Shown: positions 1 to 8,703 of the stretch, piece after piece
How positions within the stretch are numbered: position 1 is the first letter of the stretch
Layout of the letters: the number at the start of each line of letters is the position of its first letter
Assembly (NCBI RefSeq): GCF_022513565.1
Contig: NZ_JAKWBE010000026.1
Location: 1-64,000 of the forward strand
Direction: 5' to 3'
Source of the DNA: Streptomyces gilvus
GTDB taxonomy: Bacteria > Actinomycetota > Actinomycetes > Streptomycetales > Streptomycetaceae
Length of the DNA: 64,000 nucleotides
Position numbers and translations under genes: made by a program
The notes under the pieces: model-generated
The model's database searches: none
Told to the model about the DNA's origin: nothing
The model's input: only the letters and a program-made list of their open reading frames with translations

Positions 1-490
1 GGTACTCCGGGGTGGAGTGGTCCTCCTCGAAGAGGCGGGCGCGGGCGAGCCTTGCGGTCACCTTCTCTTCGACCCACTCGTCGGTGGCCGCCGGGTGGGC
101 CGCCCGGACCAGCGTCCGTGCGTATGGAGCGGTCTGGAGCAGTCCGGGGAAGATGATGGGGGACCACAGCTCAATGGATTCCGCGTACTTCTCCGCCTCC
201 AAGGCCTTCTCGAAGTACGCGGCATGCGGTCCCCTCCGCGCCTTCCGCACATCCTCGCAATGCCGCTCGAAGAACCCGTCGGTCCGCAGCACCCGGTCCG
301 CGTGCCGAGCCAGGTCGAGCGGCATCCGCCGTTCCCCGTGCTCGATGTCGCTGAGGTACGTCTTGCCATAGAAGCTGCCTTCGAGGAACGTCTCCAACGA
401 CATCCCCGCGGCTTCCCTCTTCCACCTCAACTCCTTGCCGTAGAAGGTCGGGACGCTCATCGAGCCGTCAATGTCCTTGCGTCGGACCAC
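1..490 (-). CDS. XRE-family regulator with DUF5753 domain (3' end off window)
   Basis: The protein runs off the left edge, so its C-terminus is missing. The N-terminal half is a Cro/C1-type helix-turn-helix: FYGKELRWKREAAGMSLE followed by the second helix segment TYLSDIEHGERRMP. It is followed by the start of a DUF5753 region (ELWSPIIFPGLLQTAPYAR), a fusion very common in Streptomyces. Family members are DNA-binding regulators, often paired with DUF397 or RsbW-like partners. I chose the GTG at 488-490 (VVRRKDIDGSMSV); the ATG at 458-460 is the alternative start. The gene is transcribed away from the RsbW-like pair, so the two probably share a divergent promoter region at 491-622. Confidence 0.85.
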   Translation of the reverse strand, partial: MVRRKDIDGSMSVPTFYGKELRWKREAAGMSLETFLEGSFYGKTYLSDIEHGERRMPLDLARHADRVLRTDGFFERHCEDVRKARRGPHAAYFEKALEAEKYAESIELWSPIIFPGLLQTAPYARTLVRAAHPAATDEWVEEKVTARLARARLFEEDHSTPEY

Positions 491-622
491 GCGCTCACCG
501 CCGTAACTCACCGGGCCGTTTTCGCTGTTCGCGTCGCGGACGCGAAACGTCTTCCACGGTAGCGAGCTTGGCGACAGTCTGTGAGGCATTCGTCACACAC
601 CGCACAGAAGGTTGCCCCTCCC

Positions 623-847
623 ATGCCCGACCACTCCCCCACGGCCTACGACGTCACCCTCTGCGTCGAGAACCTCCGCACCGCCCTTGCCCTGCACGGC
701 ATCACGCTGCCCTCCCTGCGCGTGGACGTGCCGAGCTTCGCGAGCGCACAGACACCGCCCGCCGGCCTCGTCACGCTGGGGAACTGCAACACGGCCACGG
801 CCCAGGCACTCGCCGCCGCCCTCCAGAAAACGGCGACCGAAGGATGA
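623..847 (+). CDS. small conserved hypothetical protein, 74 aa
   Basis: This short ORF starts at ATG 623 with an AGAAGG sequence upstream. It encodes a soluble, cysteine-poor 74-residue protein (MPDHSPTAYDVTLCVENLRT...) ending in an Ala-rich helix. Its stop overlaps the start of the RsbW-like gene (ATGA), so the two are translationally coupled. I do not recognise a domain. Small proteins in this position next to DUF5753 regulators and RsbW-like ATPases are common in Streptomyces, but the role is unknown. GC-rich third positions and the coupled stop support it being a real gene. Confidence 0.7.
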   Translation: MPDHSPTAYDVTLCVENLRTALALHGITLPSLRVDVPSFASAQTPPAGLVTLGNCNTATAQALAAALQKTATEG

Positions 848-1203
848 CGTTCGAACTCAGGCTGCTCGCGACCCCGAAGGCCGTACCCGAAGTGCGCCAC
901 CACCTGCGCGCACTCGACTTCGAAGTCCGCCTGTGCGTCACGGAGTTGCTGACGAACGTGATCGACCACGTCGGCGAGGGCACACCCGTAACCATCCGCG
1001 TGACCGGCACGAGCTTCGGTCACACCCGTATCGAGGTCACCGATCCGGACCCACGCGCACTGCCCACCCTCCTGTCCGCCTCCGAAACAGCCGAGTCCGG
1101 CCGCGGCCTGGCGCTGGTCGACGTACTCGCCCGGCGTTGGGGCGTCGACCAGGGAGCGGACCACAAGACACTCTGGTGCGAACTGGCCACGCTGGGACCG
1201 TAA
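844..1203 (+). CDS. RsbW-like anti-sigma factor / HATPase_c protein
   Basis: The 119-residue protein has the GHKL ATPase motifs in order: N box ELLTNVIDH, G1 motif EVTDPDP and G2 motif ESGRGLALVD. It is the size of stand-alone Streptomyces anti-sigma-factor-type kinases. Such proteins bind ATP and hold or phosphorylate a sigma factor or an anti-anti-sigma factor. No such partner lies in view. The start is the ATG that overlaps the previous gene's stop, preceded by GAAGG. Together with the divergent XRE/DUF5753 gene it forms a small regulatory module of a type that is very abundant in this genus. Confidence 0.85.
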   Translation: MTFELRLLATPKAVPEVRHHLRALDFEVRLCVTELLTNVIDHVGEGTPVTIRVTGTSFGHTRIEVTDPDPRALPTLLSASETAESGRGLALVDVLARRWGVDQGADHKTLWCELATLGP

Positions 1204-1517
1204 CCGGTCAACCGTCCCGGCATACAGAAAACTCACAGGAACACCTGTACGAACACTTCCGTGTGTGCCTATGGTGATGCCGCGCATCTGCGGAGCCTGA
1301 CCACTCCGTGGGCGCACATCAGTCAGCGACCGGGGGGACGCCGTCGCTCATGGGGGAAGGTGCCATCGCCATGCTGTCACCGTGGCCAAGCATGCGCGTA
1401 AGCCCATCCAGGGACCTGCGCCTCTGACATCCCGTGAGCCCCTGAAATCCACTGCTCTGCGGAGCATCGGCCGACCATCCGGCGCATACGCCTTCTGAAG
1501 AAGAAAGTGATGCCCCG
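1204..1517. other. intergenic region before the toxin gene
   Basis: These 314 bases carry no convincing gene. There is a short inverted repeat, ACAGG-AACA-CCTGT (1235-1248), and a TATGGT hexamer near 1269 that could be a -10 element, but no good -35 was identified. Short ORFs on the minus strand here have poor codon bias and run into the toxin gene, so I treat them as noise. The toxin promoter is probably in this stretch. Confidence 0.4.
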
Positions 1518-4500
1518 TTGCCTTCTCGATCCCGAAGATCATTCACACCGACCGGTGGAAAGACAGGGCTCGTTGCCCGATTAGTCGTTCTACTGACCGC
1601 AGTGGCGGTCGTCGTGGGCCTTGCTGTCCGGCCCGGCCTAACAGGTCACAAGGACCTGGACCGCGCAAGCCTCGTGGGTGATTCCTACGACGGTTACGAC
1701 ACCAAGGCGGCTGAACAACTGCGTGGGGACCAGTGTCTTGCCGCTGACGTCCTCCGCAAGGGCGGACCGAATCTGTTCGCCCTCGCACAGGGTGCGATCG
1801 GGCTGCCGCCCGATCAGCTCCACCAGAAGCTCGACCGGGACCTCTACAACACCAACACCCCCCTGCACCAGGCCTTCTCCGCGGACGACACCAGCAGCGA
1901 CCAGTGGGTCAAGAAGGTCGGAGACCAGGGGCAGGCCTGGGCCAGCACGGTCAGCGGTTTGGACTCCTACCCCGGCGCGCCGCAGGGAGCGAACAAGATC
2001 TTCGACCAGGTCGGGCTGCTTCCGTGGCTGTACCAGTCGTACTTCAGGTCGGTCGACCTGTTCTCCCCGTTTTACGAGACATCGCCTACCGCTGACGACA
2101 GCACGAAGGCTGCCGCCGTCACGATCGGCGACTCGCTGTACACCACCGGGGGGACTCCGGAGGAGCAGCAGGCGTGGGCGTTGTGGAAGAAGAACTCCGG
2201 CAAGATCGACCCCAATCAGCTGTTCGTTCCCCGGGTCTTCGCCGATGACGCCCGTATCTTCCTGTCCTCCGGTGGTTTCCCGCGCACGGCGCCTGCTCCG
2301 GACAGCCCGGAGTTCCGTATCGCGGTCGAGGACCTGAAGTCCCGCTTCGCCACCTGCGCCTGGCACGACCCGATCGACCCGGACCGGGTTCTCGGCAAGG
2401 AGGTCGCGCAGGCGTCCGCCGAGTGGCAGCAGGAGATCGCTTCCCAGGCCACGCAGCGCCGGCAGATCCTCGCCGCCAACGTCACCGCCACGAAGGCGTT
2501 GCAGGACGGCACCTTCGCCCTGGGCAAGGTCCTGGGCCAGTCGTGGATCGCGGACTACTCCACCCGTTGGCTGGACCACTACACCGAGGGCGGCCTCAAC
2601 TGGATAGGTAACGCCCCTCTGGAGATCCAGGTGCCGGGCGCCGCCGGGAAGTGCCTGGAGGTCCAGGGGGCCGCCAAGACCAACGGCAGCCCGGTCCAGA
2701 TCAATGCCTGCAACAGCAGCAGCGCAGCCCAGAAGTGGCAGCTCTGGGGCGTCTACGACGGCCACTACACCCTTCTCAACGTCAACGCGCAGAAATGCCT
2801 GGAGGTGCTGAACGGCGCCAACGCCAACGGCACGAAGATCCAGATCCGGGACTGCGGCAGCGGCAAGGCGCAGCAGTGGGCGTTCAGCGTCCGTGCCGCG
2901 GGCGAGCTGCGCAACATCGCCACGGACAAGTGCCTGGACCTGGCCACGTTCGACAACGGCAAGGACGCCCTGCTCAACGCGTGCAACGGCACCAAAGCAC
3001 AGCAGCTCCGCATCGTCCCCAAGGGCCACACCGGCGCCGCGCCGGCGAAGGCCGACGTGGACAGGGCCAAGGCGAACGTGACGAACGCGCAGACGGAGGC
3101 GAAGAAGCAACTCGCCGCCGTCAAGGCGCAGCTCGCCGCCGCGCAGACGGCCGCCAACACCTCCGACACAGCCATGCAGACCGCCTACGGCATCGCCGAC
3201 ACCAATGGCGCACCCCGCGGCCGTGGTCTGTTGGTCGGCCTGCAGAAGGACCAGGTGACCAAGGGGTCGGTCGCCGCGCTGACGGCTATGGCGAAGGCCG
3301 CCGAGACGGCTGAGGCCGCCACCCGTGCCTCCGCTGGGGACAGCGCGACAATCACGCAGCGCGCGCTGGCGCAGGCGGCGCAGGTGCAGGCGGAGTTCCG
3401 GAAGAAGGCCGCCGAGACGGCCGAGTCGCAGGCCAAGGCAGCCGCCGACGCCGCGAAGATCCACCGGGACAACGCCAAGCAGGACAAGGAGACCGCGGAG
3501 GCCAAGCTCACCGCCGCCCTGTCAGCCGAGGGCGACGCCAAGGCTGCCGCAGCCGACGCCCACGCCAAGCGGCTCGCCGCCGAGGCCGAGGAGAAGACAG
3601 CCAAGGCGGAGAAGGAAACCGCCGCGGCCAAACAGGCCGAGGCAGCAGAACACAAGAAGAACGCCCAGACCCAGGCAACAGCGGCCCACGACGCCAAGGA
3701 CAAGGCCGAGGCCGCCGAGAAGACCGCCGAGGGCAAGCGGGACGACGCGGTCACGGCCCGGGACAACGCCAAGGCCAAACGCGACGACGCCTGGGACGCC
3801 GAGCAGAAGGCCGCCGCCGCCCGAGCCAAGGCCGACGCCAAGGACGCCTACGCCGACTCCCTCGACGCCGGTGACGCGGCCGACGCCGCCCGCACCGCCG
3901 CCAACGAGGCGGACAAACACGCCGACGACGCCGAAGCCGCCGCGACGAAGGCCCGCTCCGAGGCCGACGCCGCCACCCAGGCTGCCGCCGACGCCGACGC
4001 AGCGGCCACCCGCGCCGAGGCAGCCGCCAAACGCTCCCGCTCCGACGCCGACGCCGCACAGGCGGACAAGCTGAAGGCCGACGCGGCGGTGAAGACCGCG
4101 ACCAGCGCGGCCGCCGACGCCATCAAGGCCTCCCAGGACGCGGCCGCCGAGGCGAAGACCGCGGTCCAACTCGCCAACGAGGCCGAACAGCACGCCAAGG
4201 ACGCCAGAACCCAGGCGGACGCGGCCAACACAGAAGCCGGCAAGGCCCTCGCCGCCTCGGCGAAGGCGGCGGGCTACGCCCACGTCACCGCGCAGGCGGC
4301 CGTGGACGCCGGCCAGGCGGCGGAGCAGGTCGCCGCACCGGCCAATGACGCCGTCCAGCTCGGCTCGCCGTATGTCGACACCGATTCGGTGGCCGGCCTG
4401 GTGGTGTTGACCGGCCAGGCGTCGAAGGCGATCGCCGACCAGCAGCAGGCCGTCGCCGACGCGCACGCCAAGAACGCCGCAGCCGAAGCCCAGGCAGCCA

Positions 4501-6050
4501 AGAATCTCGCCGACCAGGCCAAGGGCGACGCCAAGGAGGCCTACCAGCACGCAGCCAACGCCGCCCAGTACGCGGCCAACGCCCGCACCTACTCCAAGGA
4601 GGCCCTAGGCTACGCGGCCGACGCCGCGAAGGCCGCCTCAGCAGCGGCCGCGTCCCTGGCGCGCACCGTCGACTACGACAACCAGGCTGCCGCCGACGCA
4701 GCAGCCGCCGACAAGGCCGCCGGCAACGCCGAGGGCTACGCGAAGGACGCCCGCGACTCGGCCGACACCGCCGAACTCGACGCCGCAGCCGCCCGCTCCG
4801 CCGCCACCCAGGCCGAACAGGACGCCAAGGACGCCCGCTCCGCCGCCGACCGCGCCGACGCGGCCGCCACCGAGGCCGAACAGGCCGCCAAGGACGCCGA
4901 CAAGTACGCGAAGGAGGCCCAGGACGCGGCCGACCGAACGGAACGGGAGGAGGCCAACAAGGCGGCATCCCAAGGGTCCGGTACGGGCATTCCCGGTGTG
5001 TTCGCCGTCCCGGACGAGTCGACCGTCCAGATCGTCAGCTCCAAGCAGATCGGCACCTGCCCGGGCATGCCGGATGCGGCCTTCCTGGGCTGCAACGCAA
5101 CGTACGACCTAGTCGTCACCTACGAGGCCGACTTCTACCTGTGCACCGACGACCAGGCCCAGGCCACGGCCGACGGATGCCCGAAGTCGGCTTGGCAGTT
5201 CCTTCAGCGGTCAACGCTGAAGAACGTCAAGATCGACAACTGGCAACACCACTTCTCCGGCAAGGACATCGTCCGCGCCGGATGGCAGAGCCTGTTCGGC
5301 GATGTGCCCGGAGCGATCCTGTTCTCCTTCTTCGCCGAAGACATGATGGACTGCCTCCACGGCAGCGCCAGCGGCTGCGCCTGGGCGTACGCGACCTACG
5401 TCCCAGTGGAAAACGCACTCAGCGACATGGCCAAAGCAGTCAAAGAATTCACCCTCGCGACCAAGAGCGGCGAAGGATTCGAAGACGCCTGGAAGAAGCT
5501 ACGCGCCCTCAGCCTCTCCGACGACGCCATCGCTGGCATCGCCAACAAGGCGCTCAAGACCCTCAGCAAGGCATGCGAGGCCGTCAGGGCGCCTCACGCC
5601 ATACGCTCCAGCGCTCCCGAGCGCTGCTGGGTGGTGAAGGGCGGACCAGGAATCTGGACGTGGGTCAAGGACGAGGTGAAGGATCCAACAAATGCCTCAG
5701 TACTGTACGAGGAGCGGATCACGGGCGTCCCTCAAGGGTTCGGCTACGTCATCCACGACACCCCGAACGCCAAGGGAGTCGTCAAGTTCGACGGATACAA
5801 GGACGGCGTGCTTCTGGATGCCAAGGGCTACGAGTACGCGAAGTTCGTCAAGGACGGAAAGTTCGTTCCCTGGTTCAACGGTAGGCGCACGCTTGTGGAA
5901 CAGGCCAACCGCCAGCTCAACGCCGTGAAGGCTGCGGGAACAAACACACCCATCCGGTGGGAGATAGCAGAGCCTGAGGCATATACCGCGATGAAGGACC
6001 TCTTCGCGGAAAATGGAATAACTGGGATCACTCTCGTGTACACGCCGTAG
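1518..6050 (+). CDS. secreted polymorphic toxin: ricin-type lectin, Ala-rich stalk, Tox-REase-5-like tip
   Basis: This protein has 1510 residues. Residues ~16-40 form a signal peptide or membrane anchor (GLVARLVVLLTAVAVVVGL). A domain I do not recognise covers ~45-365. A ricin-B-like lectin spans ~367-500, with repeated KCLEV/KCLDL and QxW-type motifs (AQKWQLW, AQQWAF). A very long Ala/Lys/Glu/Asp-rich helical region (~510-1150) probably forms a rigid stalk. The C-terminal ~115 residues match the Tox-REase-5 pattern (ITGVPQGFGYVI, VKFDGYKDGVLLDAKGYEY, IRWEIAEPEAY), a predicted nuclease fold in contact-dependent toxins. The start is a TTG at 1518; no in-frame ATG fits better. The lectin may bind envelope sugars of target cells. 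The nuclease assignment is from motif recall, not an alignment. Confidence 0.85.
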   Translation: MPSRSRRSFTPTGGKTGLVARLVVLLTAVAVVVGLAVRPGLTGHKDLDRASLVGDSYDGYDTKAAEQLRGDQCLAADVLRKGGPNLFALAQGAIGLPPDQLHQKLDRDLYNTNTPLHQAFSADDTSSDQWVKKVGDQGQAWASTVSGLDSYPGAPQGANKIFDQVGLLPWLYQSYFRSVDLFSPFYETSPTADDSTKAAAVTIGDSLYTTGGTPEEQQAWALWKKNSGKIDPNQLFVPRVFADDARIFLSSGGFPRTAPAPDSPEFRIAVEDLKSRFATCAWHDPIDPDRVLGKEVAQASAEWQQEIASQATQRRQILAANVTATKALQDGTFALGKVLGQSWIADYSTRWLDHYTEGGLNWIGNAPLEIQVPGAAGKCLEVQGAAKTNGSPVQINACNSSSAAQKWQLWGVYDGHYTLLNVNAQKCLEVLNGANANGTKIQIRDCGSGKAQQWAFSVRAAGELRNIATDKCLDLATFDNGKDALLNACNGTKAQQLRIVPKGHTGAAPAKADVDRAKANVTNAQTEAKKQLAAVKAQLAAAQTAANTSDTAMQTAYGIADTNGAPRGRGLLVGLQKDQVTKGSVAALTAMAKAAETAEAATRASAGDSATITQRALAQAAQVQAEFRKKAAETAESQAKAAADAAKIHRDNAKQDKETAEAKLTAALSAEGDAKAAAADAHAKRLAAEAEEKTAKAEKETAAAKQAEAAEHKKNAQTQATAAHDAKDKAEAAEKTAEGKRDDAVTARDNAKAKRDDAWDAEQKAAAARAKADAKDAYADSLDAGDAADAARTAANEADKHADDAEAAATKARSEADAATQAAADADAAATRAEAAAKRSRSDADAAQADKLKADAAVKTATSAAADAIKASQDAAAEAKTAVQLANEAEQHAKDARTQADAANTEAGKALAASAKAAGYAHVTAQAAVDAGQAAEQVAAPANDAVQLGSPYVDTDSVAGLVVLTGQASKAIADQQQAVADAHAKNAAAEAQAAKNLADQAKGDAKEAYQHAANAAQYAANARTYSKEALGYAADAAKAASAAAASLARTVDYDNQAAADAAAADKAAGNAEGYAKDARDSADTAELDAAAARSAATQAEQDAKDARSAADRADAAATEAEQAAKDADKYAKEAQDAADRTEREEANKAASQGSGTGIPGVFAVPDESTVQIVSSKQIGTCPGMPDAAFLGCNATYDLVVTYEADFYLCTDDQAQATADGCPKSAWQFLQRSTLKNVKIDNWQHHFSGKDIVRAGWQSLFGDVPGAILFSFFAEDMMDCLHGSASGCAWAYATYVPVENALSDMAKAVKEFTLATKSGEGFEDAWKKLRALSLSDDAIAGIANKALKTLSKACEAVRAPHAIRSSAPERCWVVKGGPGIWTWVKDEVKDPTNASVLYEERITGVPQGFGYVIHDTPNAKGVVKFDGYKDGVLLDAKGYEYAKFVKDGKFVPWFNGRRTLVEQANRQLNAVKAAGTNTPIRWEIAEPEAYTAMKDLFAENGITGITLVYTP

Positions 6051-6061
6051 CAGCGTGAGCC

Positions 6062-6090
6062 GGGGAGCCCCCAAGGGGAGGGGGCTCCCC
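6062..6090. terminator. strong hairpin between toxin and immunity gene
   Basis: An 11-bp perfect stem (GGGGAGCCCCC at 6062-6072, GGGGGCTCCCC at 6080-6090) with a 7-nt loop lies 12 bases after the toxin stop. There is no U-tract, as is usual in actinobacteria. It would terminate or attenuate transcription between the toxin and the downstream gene. Confidence 0.75.
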
Positions 6091-6139
6091 CGCATGCCGG
6101 TAGTGTCTTCCAGAACCTCTGAGCGAAGCGAGATTCCCG

Positions 6140-6598
6140 TTGAGCGAAGCCGTCCTCCACATCATTCCGTCAGACCCGTGCTGGCAGCCCGATCAAGCGG
6201 CAATCAGCCGTGCAGTCACGCTTGTGGAGAAGCTGTGTCCTGATCCGCTGGGACCCATCGAAGTGGAACAGAGCGACCTTCCGCAGTTCATCAATGGTGC
6301 CGGCCTGGAGTCCCTGTCGTGTCCTCGATGTGGAACTCAGCTGGACTTCCAGGGGTGGTGGATGGCCAGGATGGAAGAGGCATACCAGGGCAACAGCGTC
6401 TCAAGCCTTTCCGTGACGACTCCCTGTTGCGATACCGACACCACACTGAATGACCTTGTATATGACGTTCCTTCTGGTTTCTCACGATTCGGGATCACGG
6501 TGTGGAGTCCCAACAGGGGCATGCTGAGCGGCGATGAGCTGGACAGGATCGGTGACGTCTTGGGCCAAACGGTCCGACAGGTCTGGTCTCGCATCTGA
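6140..6598 (+). CDS. candidate immunity protein for the upstream toxin
   Basis: This 152-residue soluble protein directly follows the toxin on the same strand. It has a CPRCG pair and a PCC cluster, which may form a zinc ribbon, and an acidic, Trp-containing remainder (ITVWSPNR, VRQVWSRI). Small acidic proteins immediately 3' of a polymorphic toxin tip are usually the cognate immunity proteins, and that position is the main evidence. I do not recognise it as the Imm52 type often paired with Tox-REase-5. The start is TTG 6140 (SEAVLHIIPSDPCW); there is no better upstream start before the hairpin. The sequence gagcgaagc occurs twice just around the start. Confidence 0.7.
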   Translation: MSEAVLHIIPSDPCWQPDQAAISRAVTLVEKLCPDPLGPIEVEQSDLPQFINGAGLESLSCPRCGTQLDFQGWWMARMEEAYQGNSVSSLSVTTPCCDTDTTLNDLVYDVPSGFSRFGITVWSPNRGMLSGDELDRIGDVLGQTVRQVWSRI

Positions 6599-6782
6599 TG
6601 AGGCCAGACCGGGGTCTGATCGACGCCGCTCGTCGCGGTCGGCCACGGACTTCGAGATGCCGAACAGCGGAGCAGGGCGGGCTCAGCACAGTGAACGGGC
6701 CTGTCCAGGACGGCTGCGACGCCGCGTTCACACCAGCTGCGCGTTGATCACTGACCACCACATCGATGCCGGGCTGGGCTGA

Positions 6783-7202
6783 TCACCCACCTTCCCGGCC
6801 GCCGACCAGGCGGCGACGCCACCAGAGGTCACAACGCCACTGCCGATGAGCCACGAACGGATCCGGCAGCGTGCGCGCCAGGTACCTGGCGTCCAGCACG
6901 CGGACTCGCTGTTCCAACTCAGCGCGGGCCCGGGAAGGCAACTGCCGCATGACCTCATCAGGCATGTCGCGGGCGTGCCGCACGTCATCGAAGGAACAAC
7001 CTCGGCACGAACACTCCGACTCCTGCGGATAGAGCGGCCGCCGTCCCGGTGTTTGCAGAAACGCTCGATACCGTCGCAGAGCGCGGTCACCGGCACCGGG
7101 GTAGACGTAGTAGCCGCCCGAGAGCCTCTCAACTCGATCTACGGCGACGCTGGTCCGGGCAGAGACCGTGGATACGGTGTAGAGGCACGCTCCACGCGAC
7201 AC
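6783..7202 (-). CDS. conserved hypothetical protein
   Basis: The C-terminal ~75 residues look like real coding sequence. They include a Cys pair (SECSCRGCSFDD) and an LDARYLARTLPDP segment that resembles short Streptomyces proteins of unknown function ending in WWRRR. The N-terminal part (VERLSGGYYVYPGAGDRALRRYRAFLQ) also reads as a folded protein. The start is uncertain: GTG 7202 gives 139 residues, but the ORF is open to 7391. No domain is recognised. It lies between the toxin-immunity pair and the MFS pump and may be a leftover of an accessory insertion. The flanking stretches 6599-6782 and 7203-7387 show nothing I can name. Confidence 0.5.
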   Translation of the reverse strand: MSRGACLYTVSTVSARTSVAVDRVERLSGGYYVYPGAGDRALRRYRAFLQTPGRRPLYPQESECSCRGCSFDDVRHARDMPDEVMRQLPSRARAELEQRVRVLDARYLARTLPDPFVAHRQWRCDLWWRRRLVGGREGG

Positions 7203-7387
7203 GAGGGGACTGTTCAGCCCGCAGCGCGCCCCGCCGTCAATCCTTAGGTCGAGCCTCGCCGGGACAGCGCGGCGGAGCTTCCTCTCGCATGAGCCACCCG
7301 CCGAGCAACCTATTGGCGTGGACGGGCAAGCACCCGACAAAGACCGGCAGGAGACCAGCGGCGACGCGCCACGGCCCTCCGCCGCCC

Positions 7388-8605
7388 TCACCGGTGCAAT
7401 ACCTCCGAAGCCTCCGGCAGACGTACGGCGACCAGTCGTCCCGTCCGGGTGGGCGGAACGCGGCGCCGGTCCACCGCGTACGCGACCCCCGCGACGCCCA
7501 GCCCCAGCACCGCCAGCGCCGCGCCCGCCAGGGCCGGGGACGTCGCTCCGAAGCCCGCGGCCAGGGCGACGCCACCGATCCAGGCTCCGCCGGCGTTCGC
7601 CAGGTTGAAGGCCGCCTGGTTGGCCGAGGACGCCAGCGACGGGGCCGCCGACGCCTTCTCCATGACCATCAGTTGGAGCGGGGAGCCCGTGATGAAGGCC
7701 GCCGCGCCGAGGAGGACGACCGCGAGTGCGGCGGTCCAGCGGGCGTTCATCAGGAGCGGGAAGAGGGCGAGGACGCTCGCCAGGGAGACCAGGCCGCCGA
7801 AGAGGGTGCCGCGCAGGGAGTGGTCCGCGAGGCGGCCGCCCAGCAGGTTGCCGGCCGTCGCACCGACGCCGAACAGGGCCAGCAGCAGCGTGACGCTGGA
7901 CTCGGCGTATCCGGCGGCGCCGGTGAGCATCGGGGTGATGTAGCTGTAGGCGGCGAACAGCGCGCCGAAGCCGGCGACGGTGGTGCCGAGGGCGAGCCAG
8001 ACGGGGAGCGAGCGCAGGGCCGACAGTTCGCGGCGCAGCCCGGCGGCCGGTGCGTGGGTGTGGTCGTGCGGGATCAGGGCGGCCAGCGAGGCGATCGCGG
8101 CCAGCCCGATCGCGCTGACGCCGAGGAAGGTGGCCCGCCAGCCCAGGTGCTGGCCCATGAGCGTGGCGACGGGCACGCCCGCGATGTTGGCGACCGTCAG
8201 GCCGAGGAACATCAGCGAGACCGAGCGGGCCTTGCGCTCCGGCGCGACCATGGTCGTCGCGACGACGGCGCCGACGCCGAAGAAGGCGCCGTGCGGCAGG
8301 CCGCTGAGGAAGCGGGCGGCCAGCAGGGAGTCGTAGCCGGGGGCGAACGCGGACAGCGCGTTGCCCGCGACGAACAGCGCCATCAGGCCGATCAGGACCG
8401 TGCGGCGCGACATCCGGGCGGTGAGCGCGGCGAGGAGCGGGGCGCCGATCACGACGCCCAGCGCGTACGCCGAGACGAGGTGCCCGGCGGTGGGGATCGA
8501 GATGTGCAGGTCGTCCGCGACGTCGGGCAGCAGGCCCATCATCACGAACTCGGTGGTGCCTATGCCGAAAGCGCCGACGGCCAGTGCGAGCAGGGCCAGG
8601 GGCAT
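7388..8605 (-). CDS. MFS efflux transporter, AraJ/DHA1 type
   Basis: The 405-residue protein has about 12 hydrophobic segments with the MFS signatures ARMSRRTVL (motif A, loop 2-3) and RFLSGLPHGAFFGVGA. The opening LAVGAFGIGTTEFVMMGLLPDVADDL is typical of the AraJ/Cml-type DHA1 family, proton-driven exporters of sugars or small drugs such as chloramphenicol. It is complete and reads from ATG 8603-8605, with AAAGGA about 15 bases upstream. It stands alone, with a 32-bp inverted repeat in its upstream region (8643-8674) suggesting control by a dimeric repressor. The substrate cannot be told from sequence. Confidence 0.92.
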   Translation of the reverse strand: MPLALLALAVGAFGIGTTEFVMMGLLPDVADDLHISIPTAGHLVSAYALGVVIGAPLLAALTARMSRRTVLIGLMALFVAGNALSAFAPGYDSLLAARFLSGLPHGAFFGVGAVVATTMVAPERKARSVSLMFLGLTVANIAGVPVATLMGQHLGWRATFLGVSAIGLAAIASLAALIPHDHTHAPAAGLRRELSALRSLPVWLALGTTVAGFGALFAAYSYITPMLTGAAGYAESSVTLLLALFGVGATAGNLLGGRLADHSLRGTLFGGLVSLASVLALFPLLMNARWTAALAVVLLGAAAFITGSPLQLMVMEKASAAPSLASSANQAAFNLANAGGAWIGGVALAAGFGATSPALAGAALAVLGLGVAGVAYAVDRRRVPPTRTGRLVAVRLPEASEVLHR

Positions 8606-8642
8606 GAAGGGGCCTGTTCCTTTCGGATTGTGCAGGGGGACG

Positions 8643-8674
8643 TGTTCCGCAAGTGTATGTTCACTCGCGGAACA
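8643..8674. promoter_or_regulatory. 32-bp inverted repeat, probable operator of the AraJ-type pump
   Basis: The arms TGTTCCGCAAGTG (8643-8655) and CACTCGCGGAACA (8662-8674) are complementary with a single mismatch around a 6-nt centre. The repeat sits 38-69 bp upstream of the pump's ATG, where a repressor dimer would overlap the promoter. No regulator gene is adjacent, so the binding protein would be encoded elsewhere or be one of the TetR proteins in this window. Confidence 0.6.
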
Positions 8675-8703
8675 AAGCCTCTCAGGCCCGGTATTCCAGC
8701 GGG

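Noticed and set aside
1319..1546. Short minus-strand ORFs before the toxin
   Set aside because: They run into the toxin start, have poor codon bias and no ribosome site.
1638..3464. Long minus-strand open frame inside the toxin gene
   Set aside because: Its Leu/Arg/Gly/Val-rich composition is an artefact of the GC-rich third positions on the plus strand; the toxin has recognisable domains.
6599..6782. Transposon end or insertion remnant between immunity gene and the hypothetical gene
   Set aside because: No terminal inverted repeat, target duplication or transposase fragment could be seen.
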